From Didymella arachidicola (taxonomy: Eukaryota > Ascomycota > Dothideomycetes > Pleosporales > Didymellaceae), in NCBI GenBank assembly GCA_016630955.3, contig CM049990.2, positions 496,001-560,000 on the forward strand: a stretch of 64,000 nt of DNA, given 5' to 3'. Of this stretch, positions 12,901 to 21,505 are shown piece after piece (positions within the stretch are counted from its first letter, which is position 1; each line of letters starts with the position of its first letter). The position numbers and the translations under genes were made by a program. A model generated the notes under the pieces. The model was not told where the DNA came from, did not search any database, and was given only the letters and a program-made list of their open reading frames with translations.

Positions 12901-14719
12901 TGAGCTGTACAAGATCAACGACTATTCGATAGAAAGGCCTTGTCGCATGATCATCTGACGCGCGTCTGCTGACCTGAGCTGCCGATTTTGATTGTATACA
13001 GGTCTCACACTCGTGCATCCTTGGAGCTCTGGCGTCTTTGTCAAGAGTTATACCCTGTACATTCCTACTCAGATGGTCAATCACGTCCTTGCCAGCGTGT
13101 GCAAACATCTCATGAGCTTCGACATGGGATGTGTGAATTGGACGTCGATCTTCTCGCGATGGCTTGTACGCTCGCCGTACTGTCGCCGCGAAGCTGCTCA
13201 GAGCTAGGCGATCATTTTCTTCAGCGTCGACAATCCAATGCCCATTTGCGTATTTAAGCGAACAGATGACGTTTGATGGATGCTTCTGATACATTGCATC
13301 TCTCCCTGAGTCGAACTGCACGTCTATCTCTCGGCATCGTGAGAGGCTTACAACGTTTGTAAGGAAGCCTTCTACAAGTGCGACGTTAGACAATTGAATC
13401 TTGCCTATACCGTTCGGCCGGTTAACGCTGAACGTCACCTCTCCCCAGGCCTGTATCGCCAAGGTTGAGTCTCCTGCTAAGACCATCTCATGAGGTCTTG
13501 CCTTCCGTGTCTCTTGCCAGCCAAATCTCGTCGAGTTGCATACGTGAATATTCGAGCCTGGGTCGAGTATCCATCGATTACGTATCGCTGGCAAAGCCTT
13601 CTGCTGTACCTGTGCGACAGAGAAGCTGTTGTAGGTGACAAAGCTTGCGCTGCTCTTCCCACCATCAAGTGTGAGCGTCTCATCTGTGCCTTTTACTCTC
13701 TTGCCGTGCCGAGCTAGGAGCTTATTGATTCTCTTAACTTGCTCTGGATCCTTCAAGGCTGCTGCTACTCGGTCTTGCACAGCTTTAGCCGGTTGAAAGT
13801 CCTCGGGTCTCTTCGGATGATCTGGAAACAGGTACCAGCACTCTCTATACCAGTGCTTGCTCCCGCAGATACATTCTGGCTTGTATGGAGCTGATCTCGA
13901 TGATCTCTGCTCCTTCTGATGCTGTTCTGACTTGGCTGATACACCTAATGACGCAAACGTACCAAGTGATGCCGCAGTAGGTCCGATTCTTCGGTAATAG
14001 ATTCTGAACTGAGCGATGTAGTCTGCCACCGGTTGAACTTCATTCGTCTTGCCTGCTGTCTCTTTCATGATTAAATCATGATGCGATGATCCTGCCCATT
14101 CTGGCGCGATCGTCCTGATAGCTGACAGGAAATCCTCCTGAGCTCGACAGCCCGTTGTTTCAGGAAGGTCTACTTCCCTGCACTGATTCGTAATGTGAAT
14201 CCAGTCGTCGAGCCACTGCTCGAGATCGCGACTCTGAGGGCCTTCCTGCAGAGATCGATACTTGACGATTAGCTCTCTGGTTCGTGTAGCAGTTGTCGGC
14301 GCGAACTGCTTCTTGAGAGCGATCAGTCGATCGTACACCTCATCTTTTCCGTTGATGAGGTAAAGGTGACGAGCAGCAATCGTACGGCTGATATCCAAAA
14401 GAAGTTCGCCTTCCTTCTGCTTTTTCTTCGCGTACTCTGCTCTTTCATATCTCCAGTCGTGGAGGAGATCACTGTACACTGCCTGCTGGCCTGCGTCCAG
14501 CTGGGCAATCGCTGTCGCTCCAGCTCTGACATCGCTGGGCAGTGGTTTGATAGGTTCTTCGAGCTTCGGTAGCTCGCTCTGTGGTTTCGAGATGTCATGG
14601 TACTTCCAAATAGCATCTACGACGGCTTTCTCTCGTCGTAGCTGGAACCATGACTCCCAATCGACTGGTTTATCCAGTATAACGGTCACTCGTGTGACTC
14701 CAGCGTCGTTGTACGACAT
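9929..14719 (-). CDS. Copia gag-pol polyprotein
   Basis: Single 1596-residue frame from ATG at 14719. Order of domains: a Gag capsid-like region (about 1-280); a zinc-knuckle-like CICGSKHWYREC; a protease with WILDPGSN (active-site Asp in D-P-G, about residue 385); a pre-integrase HxxxH/CxxC segment (HEMFAHAGKDVIDHL ... CETC); the integrase core (about 600-720); a long Gln/Glu/Asp-rich linker; the reverse transcriptase (about 1070-1320) with the FYVDDIVVLV catalytic loop; and RNase H (DAAFADEPETRRSSQG, TKSTTEAELLSLS). All key motifs are present, so the element looks capable of autonomous transposition. No internal frameshift separates gag from pol, as in Drosophila copia and unlike Ty1. How Gag is made in excess is not evident from the sequence. 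Confidence 0.97.
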   Translation of the reverse strand: MSYNDAGVTRVTVILDKPVDWESWFQLRREKAVVDAIWKYHDISKPQSELPKLEEPIKPLPSDVRAGATAIAQLDAGQQAVYSDLLHDWRYERAEYAKKKQKEGELLLDISRTIAARHLYLINGKDEVYDRLIALKKQFAPTTATRTRELIVKYRSLQEGPQSRDLEQWLDDWIHITNQCREVDLPETTGCRAQEDFLSAIRTIAPEWAGSSHHDLIMKETAGKTNEVQPVADYIAQFRIYYRRIGPTAASLGTFASLGVSAKSEQHQKEQRSSRSAPYKPECICGSKHWYRECWYLFPDHPKRPEDFQPAKAVQDRVAAALKDPEQVKRINKLLARHGKRVKGTDETLTLDGGKSSASFVTYNSFSVAQVQQKALPAIRNRWILDPGSNIHVCNSTRFGWQETRKARPHEMVLAGDSTLAIQAWGEVTFSVNRPNGIGKIQLSNVALVEGFLTNVVSLSRCREIDVQFDSGRDAMYQKHPSNVICSLKYANGHWIVDAEENDRLALSSFAATVRRAYKPSREDRRPIHTSHVEAHEMFAHAGKDVIDHLSRNVQGITLDKDARAPRMHECETCIQSKSAAQVSRRASDDHATRPFYRIVVDLVQLIPTGETCYNGDRYLLHAVCEYSKWHEAVTLANKSLPVVIAALKALLHKIERQYGYTVIVLKVDGDRGYGLELYRIARQAGLKIELRAPDTPEQLGAAEQAGNIIITKARSLRIKAGLPKSLSNELAITATKITNVTPTRSIDWKTPYELVHGKQPSVAHFSQIGCKAYTLNKKLKKADKLESRTFVGYLVGYDSSNIFRIWLPKKNQVIRVRDVIFQRSSLYNDHEKAEKEDIMQEEIEILNILHTAEAEADQEVVTELQQRQQLSKDQSFLPTPEPSDRGTVPPQEWTGNDRDLDRASEPAEQISVEDQQGAEDQDTGEQIQDQLLDEPQTHHEDDRSTAKSSGDGPLRPAVTSKRDRPRKQPSTWAKGWSNTEDYVPDRRQNNAPKMADPSIVSSNIITGKRTRKPPDHALATYYRAFAVAMNPTAPSKLTGEMPKLRLHRDQLPDPPKRWKDLNNHPFGAEFAQAARAELDSCWAKDCFNQTEATAATADAEVLPLMWVFTYKFDEDGYLYKFKARICVRGDMQEAWGDTYAATLAIKVFRALIALAAAFDLQMFQFDAMNAFLNARLPRKMYCRTPEGFTDELGELLELQRALYGLKEAPLLWYQELSSTLKKLSLEPVPGVPCLYTNDHLIVFFYVDDIVVLVHPLNRGYYQTFKQQLLTTYEIRELGELKWFLGIRVIREELSRSIYLTQDSFINKIAAKFDLKSSVRCPDVPLRDNALLPSTEEPSAARTQRYQRLVGSLAYISTSTRPDVARAHSVLARHLQNPGQKHMYAACHVWRYLIGTKHLAIRASADKQQGITSITMLSQQEHEHEPLFYGASDAAFADEPETRRSSQGYIFKLYGLPVDWKATVQRSVTKSTTEAELLSLSTAGSEMEWWQRFFKAIQFDPELTPALWCDNQQTVLIATKTADKLQTKLKHVDVHHQWVRQEVAEGRLQVDWKATAEMPADGLTKILSRQRHANFVRQLGLSDLSSKLRDRSDSGL

Positions 14720-14930
14720 CGTGATCTTCGTGATTAATCACCAAACTGATCTCTGTACAGAGCAGCAGTTCTGGTCCGTTAGCGACACCACCTGATGGCT
14801 GTCGACTAGAAAGGTCTTTGACGCTGATCAGCTGTCAGTAGACAAAACGAGGTAGAAGTGAACGTAGTCGTTGTCAGTTACACGTCTAGAGCTGTTTTAG
14901 TGCTGAGTAGCGCAGTCTAAGAGGTGCAAA

Positions 14931-14943
14931 CCGGGCTCATAAC
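14931..14943 (-). other. Primer binding site: initiator tRNA-Met anticodon-arm type
   Basis: Directly inside the 5' LTR the element-strand sequence is GTTATGAGCCCGG. Its complement CCGGGCUCAUAAC matches the 5' side of the anticodon arm of eukaryotic initiator tRNA-Met (stem GGG, loop CUCAUAA with the CAU anticodon), not the 3' CCA end. Drosophila copia and Ty5 use the same kind of half-tRNA primer, cleaved in the anticodon loop. Confidence 0.8.
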
Positions 14944-15065
14944 TGTGTGCGGGCAGAGGCCAGGCGTAGAAAAGAGGGACTAGGTTGTTTCCTATCTAAT
15001 GAGGGGAAGAGGGAATATACACCCTACAGATGATTATGTAACAGAGCACGTGATGCTGGCTAACA
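14944..15065 (-). repeat. 5' LTR of the Copia element (right copy)
   Basis: 122 bp, identical to 9711-9832. It supplies the promoter of the element. Read from the host gene, its first six bases TGTTAG add one Cys codon and an in-frame TAG stop to the disrupted PARG-like frame. Confidence 0.95.
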
Positions 15066-16100
15066 AAAGACTTCTTCTAGCCCTAGCCAGGTCTCGGTGG
15101 CTTTCATGTCTCTCTTCGATCTCGCATCCTCCTTACCAGACAGTACCTTTTTCCAAGCCTGCGCAACATCCACGACCGGGTTCCCATATGCGCCGCATCC
15201 CCACGCCCCCAGCACCAATTTCCTACACCCTTTCCTCTCTGCGATCCTGAGTACGGCCCTCATCTTGCCCTCTACGACTGCACGATCCTTTCTACTCAGC
15301 TTCTTCACCTCGTCATCCCCACCCTCCAGATCCGGAAACCTCAGCATCCCCGCACTGATCACATCGATATAAAACTTCTCTGCGTTCCCCAGCTCACCAG
15401 AGCTGTCACCCAGAGGTCCTGAGTTGCGGAAAACAAGTACGTCGCAGGTAAATATGCCACCGAGCTCGGGGAGGCGGTAATAAGATTCTTTGAGCGAAGG
15501 GAGAAGCGTGGTGCGCGCACAGAGCAATTCTTCTTGCGATGTCGCGCCTGCTAGGACGCCACCGCCAGGCCGCAGAGGCGAAGCCATGTTGAGAACGCAC
15601 ACATTTGGCGGCTTTTTCGCAGGTTTTAGACTGGATGTGAGGATTTGTGCAGCAGTCAGGCTGTCGGTTGCGATGACCTTGATTGTGCGCGGCTTCGGTG
15701 GCGATGTTGTGGCGGTGGCAGCTGCATTCAGAGACAGAGAGGAGATGTTTTTGTCTAGAGAGTTGTTGCGCCGCTTGCCGCTCTTCTTAGCCTTGCCTTT
15801 TGACGGTGTTGAGTCTTCATTGCTGAAATCTGGTCCATCTTTTGCTTTTCGTCTGCCTTGTCCTTTGCGCTTGACGTAGGCTGCGTCTTCGCCACCTTCG
15901 TCGGATCTCTTGACAGCTTGGCTAGACGCTGATTCAAGGTCGGCTATGAGCTCACTGTTATCTGTACCTCGCCTTGCTTTTGCGTTTGAAGCTAGTATCG
16001 ATGGTATGACTTTGTTGATGATGTGGCGTGCTTGCTTTGCGCGAATGTCTTTCCGTATCGCGGGAGGGGCTAATCCTTGAGACTTCTCTGTACGACCCAT
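15060..16100 (-). pseudogene. 5' part of microbial-type PARG (macro-like) gene, truncated by Copia
   Basis: Intronless frame from ATG at 16100. The first 120 residues are basic and low in complexity. They are followed by a TIGR02452-type poly(ADP-ribose) glycohydrolase domain: NMASPLRPGGGVLAGATSQE holds the ADP-ribose binding and catalytic GGG-x6-QEE loop, and LVLGAWGCGAYGNP is the second conserved strand-loop. Family enzymes remove ADP-ribose from proteins. The frame runs through the target site and stops at TAG inside the LTR (15060-15062), giving a 346-residue product ending EEVFC. It lacks the final beta-strand and helix of the fold and the acidic tail encoded at 9298-9705. The catalytic loop is still encoded, so partial activity is possible, but the loss of the core strand makes misfolding likely. 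I call it a disrupted gene. Confidence 0.85.
15066..15070. repeat. Target-site duplication, right copy (AAAGA)
   Basis: Second copy of the AAAGA found at 9706-9710. It lies in the codons for Val-Phe of the PARG-like gene. Confidence 0.9.
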
Positions 16101-16362
16101 GGTTGAAGCCGCAATGAGAGCAGTATTGGGAGAAAGCTTGTTGCACAGTCAAAAACAATTATTGTGGTAGGTTTCGTGACGGTGGAATACCATGATGGTC
16201 GATTCGGTAAATGGGGGAAATACCTTAGTGGGCAGGTTGAGCCGAGCGTACCGCTACGGTCTTGGATAATATTGAACTTGATTCGAAGCTCTGAGTTATT
16301 TACATACCTACAAGTATTATTACTACTAGTCACATCGTGAAAGCATACCTAACAACATAAGG

Positions 16363-17241
16363 CTAAGTCAGAGGGCCGCAAACTTTCCGACCCGATGACC
16401 TTCGATAGACATAAGCAGCCACCGTCATTGAATCGCCATCCTCGAGTTCCACCAGGACGTCTTCCACGGCCCTTTCATATCCATCCACACAGCTCCTTAC
16501 TGCCTCCAGCTTCTCCATCGAATTTGGCGTCAGCCCACAGACAAGTACGCCACACATCCCCTTCCAGACGTTCAGGTCTTCTATGCACTCAATGTTCATT
16601 GCAGGCGTCATGCTGCCAGCAACTTCTTCTGTGACAAACCACTTCTGCCCGAACGCTATGATACTAGTTAGGTGGATTGGGTTTGCGAGGTTACAGCTTA
16701 GAAACACTGGCCGGGAGTCACTCACAATCTGGCTGTACAGCCAGGCACGTGAGCAGGGGAGGACAGGAGGGGGTGGTGGAGGGTTGAAAGGTTCGTAATT
16801 ATAGCGGCTCTTGGGAAGAACTTTGAATCCGACCGGGAGGTAGTCAGCAGCCCACCCCTCCCGGAACTCCGGCGATCGAGATCTTGGGGTTGAGTGGGAG
16901 GTATTTAGGCCTCTCCCGAGAGTATCTGATCGTAGGCGAGCGAGCCCTGATTTCTCCAGTGGACTTGACGGAGGGCTGGAGGTACGAATGTCATCTTGTG
17001 CGCCTGGGGCAGGACTTGACGAGCGGGTTTCTTGCGGGTATCCAGGAGGACTTGAAGTAGGGCTGGAGGCCTTCAATTCGTTGAGAGCTGTGTGCGAAGG
17101 ACTTGAAGAGACTGATCGCGCAAGATGTGACTTTGAATATTTCAGAGGCCCTGCAGGAACTGTGCGAGCTTCCTCAAGATACTGACTGCCTCCAGCGCCA
17201 GCCTTGCGAGCGTTCTGGGTAGACTTGGGAGGAGAAGACAT
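16363..17241 (-). CDS. Ser/Pro-rich protein with a possible AIG2/GGCT-like C-terminus
   Basis: Open frame of 292 codons from ATG at 17241. The N-terminal half is Ser/Pro-rich and probably disordered, with repeated SSPP/SSPS motifs and a run of six prolines (about 153-158). The end (KLEAVRSC, then GYERAVEDVLVELEDG and AAYVYR) resembles the C-terminal strand-helix part of gamma-glutamylcyclotransferase-like (AIG2) proteins, where YER and AYVY are usual. An in-frame 81-nt segment between GTGAGT (donor at about 16726) and GGGCAG (acceptor at about 16646) could be an intron; splicing it would leave the frame unchanged and shorten the protein by 27 residues. The usual YGxL substrate-binding motif near the domain start is not clear, so the enzymatic assignment is tentative. 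Confidence 0.5.
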   Translation of the reverse strand: MSSPPKSTQNARKAGAGGSQYLEEARTVPAGPLKYSKSHLARSVSSSPSHTALNELKASSPTSSPPGYPQETRSSSPAPGAQDDIRTSSPPSSPLEKSGLARLRSDTLGRGLNTSHSTPRSRSPEFREGWAADYLPVGFKVLPKSRYNYEPFNPPPPPPVLPCSRAWLYSQIVSDSRPVFLSCNLANPIHLTSIIAFGQKWFVTEEVAGSMTPAMNIECIEDLNVWKGMCGVLVCGLTPNSMEKLEAVRSCVDGYERAVEDVLVELEDGDSMTVAAYVYRRSSGRKVCGPLT

Positions 17242-18213
17242 CTTGTGGACTTAGTGATATGATCTGTGGACTTAGTAATGTGATTTGTGGACTTAGTGAT
17301 GTGAACTTTTCTCAAAGTCAGAAGAGCCTATGTTTTAGAGTGCGGTTCTCGAACGCCTCCAGACATGTCCTCGTACCCTACAATAATCCGCACGAATACT
17401 TGAACCATGGTTTGGCTTTGAACCATAATTCAGCCATCAGCAAAGGGACTGTTACTGAGAGCCTCCAGCCTCTGGTACAGACCCTGTTAAGTGCATGTTT
17501 GGTTCAAGTCTTGAACGGCCCAATAGCGCATTCATCCTTGAATATTCGCGATCCCGAGCTCTTCTCCGATTATGTCCGAAACTCCCTCACCGTGGCTCAC
17601 GCGTCCACAACGCGCACGCCTCCCAACATATTTATTCTAGCATTGTGATGCAGTGCCATGGACGCAAGGAGCCGCAACCGATAGTGGTTGCTGGCACTAT
17701 GCTGTTCTGAGCGAAGTGGCGTGCGGTGAGGCGAGCAGCCAGGCACCAGAGCAAACGCGTCGACAGGGCTGTTTCACGCATCAATGCTTAAAACGTGATG
17801 CAAATAAGCATTTTTGCCATGAGTGCTGCTTTGATTCGGCGAACAGCAGACGACAGTGTAAGGGACACGGTGGTGATTCGCGTGGCCCGCTTGGCTGAAC
17901 TTCCATGATGCAGTGGATTAGTGACTATCTTCCTGGGCTTTCCAAAGGCTTCGATTTGGTGTTGCGGGAGAGCGCGCTAACAATTGCTCGGCGGGACCCA
18001 CAACGCGCTGAGGCAACCTAGGCTGGAGCTTCACCGTCACTGACCTGCCCCAAGCTCTTACTTAAACTACCGCGCCCGCCTACACTCCACCTCATCATCC
18101 CCATCACCCGCCACATATCACCGCTCCACTCCTACCACGCCGCAGCTCTTGGTAGCATTTCCCGCAAACCTCACGAACCACTCTAGCTGCAAATAACCAG
18201 ATAACCGCCAATA
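17242..18213. other. Divergent promoter region upstream of CDC48
   Basis: About 970 bp between the divergent starts of the Ser/Pro-rich gene and CDC48. It holds a 21-bp tandem repeat next to the former (17244-17306) and pyrimidine-rich CDC48 leader sequence from about 18060. The small open frames inside have no recognisable features. Confidence 0.5.
17244..17306. repeat. Three-copy 21-bp tandem repeat
   Basis: Units 17244-17264, 17265-17285 and 17286-17306 share TGTGGACTTAG and differ at only a few positions in the second half. The array lies 3 bp upstream of the ATG of the minus-strand gene at 17241, so it falls in its 5' leader or promoter. Confidence 0.9.
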
Positions 18214-20868
18214 ATGTCCGCTGAGCCAACGCAGAAGCCGGACCTGTCCAAGTACGTTTGCTCGCCACAGTAGGCATCTAAGTGAGTTGCAGTAACTGAC
18301 AGAACATCAGGGACCCTTCCGGCGCTGAGCCCAAGGGCGTATGTACCGCTCAACATGATGTTGAGGTCACTGATACTGATCCGCCACAGGACGATGAGAT
18401 CGCAACGGCCATCCTCAAGAAGAAGAAGAAGCCCAACTCTTTGATGTAAGTGCAACAAGTGCCCAGATGAACTCAGATTGCTGACCACCGTAGTGTCACC
18501 GATGCCGTCAACGATGACAACTCCATTATCGCCCTCTCGAACAACACCATGGAGACGCTCCAGCTCTTCCGTGGCGACACCGTCCTGGTTAAGGGCAAGA
18601 AGCGCAAGGACACAGTCTTGATCGTGCTCGCAGATGATGATCTCGACGACGGCTCTGCGCGGATAAACCGTGTGGTTCGCCACAACCTGCGCGTCAAGCA
18701 CGGCGATGTGATCACTATCCACCCTTGCCCAGATATTAAATACGTACGTGTCATTGTTGCAAGTATGTCGAGCTTGATACTGACCGCCATCACAGGCCAA
18801 GCGCATCGCAGTCCTTCCTATCGCAGACACAGTTGAGGGCATCACCGGCTCATTATTCGACGTCTTCCTCGCCCCATACTTCCGCGAAGCATACCGGCCG
18901 GTACGACAGGGCGACACATTCACCGCGCGCGGTGGTATGCGACAAGTGGAATTCAAGGTTGTTGAGGTTGACCCACCAGAGTTTGGTATCGTCGCACAAG
19001 ATACCGTTATACACTGCGAGGGCGAGCCAATTCAGCGCGAGGATGAAGAGGGCAACCTCAATGAGGTTGGCTATGACGACATCGGTGGCTGCCGCAAGCA
19101 GATGGCACAGATTCGTGAGCTTGTTGAGCTGCCTCTGAGGCATCCTCAACTCTTCAAGTCGATCGGTATCAAGCCTCCGCGTGGTATCCTCATGTACGGT
19201 CCTCCGGGTACCGGTAAGACGCTCATGGCGCGTGCTGTGGCGAACGAGACCGGTGCTTTTTTCTTCCTGATCAACGGTCCCGAGATCATGTCGAAGATGG
19301 CCGGTGAGTCCGAGTCCAACCTGCGCAAGGCTTTCGAAGAGGCCGAGAAGAATTCGCCCGCGATCATCTTCATTGATGAGATCGACTCTATCGCCCCCAA
19401 GCGCGACAAGACCAACGGCGAGGTCGAGCGCCGTGTCGTCTCTCAGCTTCTTACCCTCATGGATGGTATGAAGGCACGTTCCAACGTCGTCGTCATGGCC
19501 GCGACCAACCGCCCCAATTCGATCGATCCCGCGCTTCGTCGTTTCGGTCGTTTCGATCGTGAGGTCGACATTGGTATCCCCGACCCCACCGGTCGCCTTG
19601 AAATCATGCAGATCCACACCAAGAATATGAAGCTTGGTGATGATGTCGACCTTCAAGTCATCGCCGCTGAGACTCACGGTTACGTCGGTTCCGATTTGGC
19701 TTCCCTATGCTCTGAAGCTGCCATGCAGCAGATTCGTGAGAAGATGGACTTGATTGATTTGGACGAGGACACAATCGATGCGGAGGTGCTCGACTCGCTC
19801 GGTGTCACTATGGAGAACTTCCGCTTTGCCCTCGGCATCTCCAACCCCTCCGCCCTTCGTGAGGTCGCTGTCGTCGAGGTTCCCAACGTTCGCTGGGAGG
19901 ATATTGGTGGTTTGGAGGAGGTCAAGCGCGAGCTCATCGAGTCCGTGCAGTACCCCGTCGACCACCCTGAGAAGTTCCTCAAGTTCGGTATGTCACCATC
20001 GCGTGGTGTGCTGTTCTACGGTCCTCCCGGAACTGGTAAGACACTGCTTGCTAAGGCTGTCGCCAACGAGTGCGCTGCCAACTTCATCTCTGTCAAGGGT
20101 CCCGAGCTGCTCTCTATGTGGTTCGGTGAGTCCGAGAGCAACATCCGAGATATCTTCGACAAGGCTCGCGCTGCCGCACCTTGTGTCGTCTTCCTTGACG
20201 AGCTTGACTCCATCGCCAAGTCTCGTGGTGGATCTCAGGGTGATGCTGGCGGTGCTTCTGACCGTGTTGTCAACCAGCTTCTCACTGAGATGGACGGCAT
20301 GACATCGAAGAAGAACGTCTTCGTCATCGGTGCTACCAACCGACCGGAGCAGCTCGATAACGCTTTGTGCCGTCCCGGGCGTCTCGACACCCTCGTCTAC
20401 GTTCCTCTGCCCGACCAGGCTTCGCGTGTCAGCATCCTGAAGGCACAGCTCCGCAAGACGCCCGTCGCTGCCGACATCGACATCGACTTCATCGCCAGCA
20501 ACACACACGGCTTCTCCGGTGCCGATCTCGGATTCGTCACGCAGCGTGCCGTCAAGCTTGCCATCAAACAGTCAATCGCTCTTGATATCGAGCGTCGCAA
20601 GGCGGCCGCAGAGGCTGGTATGGACGTTGACGATGCCGAAGAGGCCGAGGATGCTGTTCCTGAGCTCACGAAGGCTCACTTTGAGGAAGCGATGCGTTCG
20701 GCTCGTCGGTCGGTCACGGACGTGGAGATCCGCCGGTACGAGGCGTTTGCACAATCGATGAAGAACTCTGGCGGCTCAAGCTTCTTCCGCTTCCCTGACG
20801 CCGAGCAGGCGGCGGATGAGCAGAACACATTCGGCAACGCTGGCGAGGATGAGGACTTGTACAACTAA
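18214..20868 (+). CDS. CDC48: AAA+ ATPase Cdc48/p97 (VCP)
   Basis: Five exons, 18214-18251, 18311-18338, 18390-18445, 18494-18743 and 18796-20868; the frame closes to 814 residues, close to human VCP (806) and yeast Cdc48 (835). The N domain is followed by two AAA modules. D1 has Walker A GPPGTGKT near residue 259 and Walker B FIDEIDSI; D2 has Walker A near 533 and Walker B FLDELDSI. The arginine-finger regions (NRPNSIDPALRRFGRFDRE, NRPEQLDNALCRPGR) are intact. The C-terminus DEDLYN matches the conserved tail that binds PUB/PUL cofactors. The enzyme is a ubiquitin-selective unfoldase for ER-associated degradation, chromatin and membrane-fusion substrates. The four small introns near the 5' end and the long last exon are typical of conserved fungal genes. 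Confidence 0.99.
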
Positions 20869-21115
20869 GTGGGTGGGGGTTTTCTGGTTCACGAAGGTTC
20901 ATGTGGGCTCATGACTGATCATGGCGAGATTTGGGCTTTCATTTCACATATTCACACTGAATAGATAGAGGCGAGTAATTGTGGCTCTTACGAGTACCGA
21001 ATGCCATGATGGTTGATGTTCAATAATGTTGTCATGTCGTGCTGTGGTATCTGCTCTCTAAAACTCAGTTGACAACTATGTGGTATCTGCTCTTCAAAAC
21101 CCATTCTCAACACAA

Positions 21116-21505
21116 CTAGTCCATATCAATATCAACAACCCTCTCCAACTCCCTCCTCACAACCTTACTCCCCTCCCTCACGACAATATCCGGGACGCGC
21201 AGATGCACGGCCCCCACGTCATCCTCACTCGCATGCCCATTCGCAGAGGCCGGGTCCCTCATAGACTCCTTTATCCTAGCCATAGCCAGGGTATACGCTT
21301 CGTGCGCTGTGGTGGCCTGTCCCGTGCGGAACAAGTCTGTGATGTAGGCGCGCAGCTGGGCTTGGAAGCCGGTGGTTTGGAGGAGTTGGGTCAGAGTGGA
21401 TTCTATGCTGCGGATGCCGCCGCTGGAGAGGAGAGAGGCGTATATGCTGTTTCGCAGGGTGGAGGGGAGGGCGGAGGCTTGGGGTGGGGTTAGGGTGACG
21501 GTCAT
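21116..21505 (-). CDS. Small conserved-looking protein of unknown function
   Basis: Frame of 129 residues from ATG at 21505. The frame stays open upstream for about 70 more codons but contains no ATG there. The sequence suggests an all-alpha fold: helices around LRNSIYASLLSSGGIRSIESTLTQLLQ and QAQLRAYITDLFRTGQATT, then AHEAYTLAMARIKESM, followed by an acidic tail ending in VDIDMD. I do not recognise the family; short helical proteins of this kind are often subunits of chromatin or transcription complexes, but that is only an analogy. It is tail-to-tail with CDC48, 247 bp away. Confidence that it is a gene comes from codon structure and helical regularity, not homology. Confidence 0.6.
   Translation of the reverse strand: MTVTLTPPQASALPSTLRNSIYASLLSSGGIRSIESTLTQLLQTTGFQAQLRAYITDLFRTGQATTAHEAYTLAMARIKESMRDPASANGHASEDDVGAVHLRVPDIVVREGSKVVRRELERVVDIDMD

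Larger units (their letters stand above)
9711..15065 (-). mobile_element. Full-length Ty1/Copia LTR retrotransposon
   Basis: A 5355-bp element on the minus strand. It is bounded by two identical 122-bp LTRs, each TG...CA in the element's orientation, and flanked by AAAGA target duplications. Inside are a primer binding site next to the 5' LTR, one uninterrupted gag-pol frame, and a G-rich polypurine tract next to the 3' LTR. The domain order protease, integrase, reverse transcriptase, RNase H defines it as Copia and not Gypsy. No stop codons, frameshifts or C-to-T (RIP-like) decay are visible. Identical LTRs and intact coding imply a recent insertion. It sits in the coding sequence of a PARG-like gene, in the same orientation as that gene. 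Confidence 0.97.

Noticed and set aside
18853..20508. Minus-strand frames of 170-274 codons across CDC48
   Set aside because: Mirror frames of a highly conserved coding exon with biased third positions; no domain of their own.
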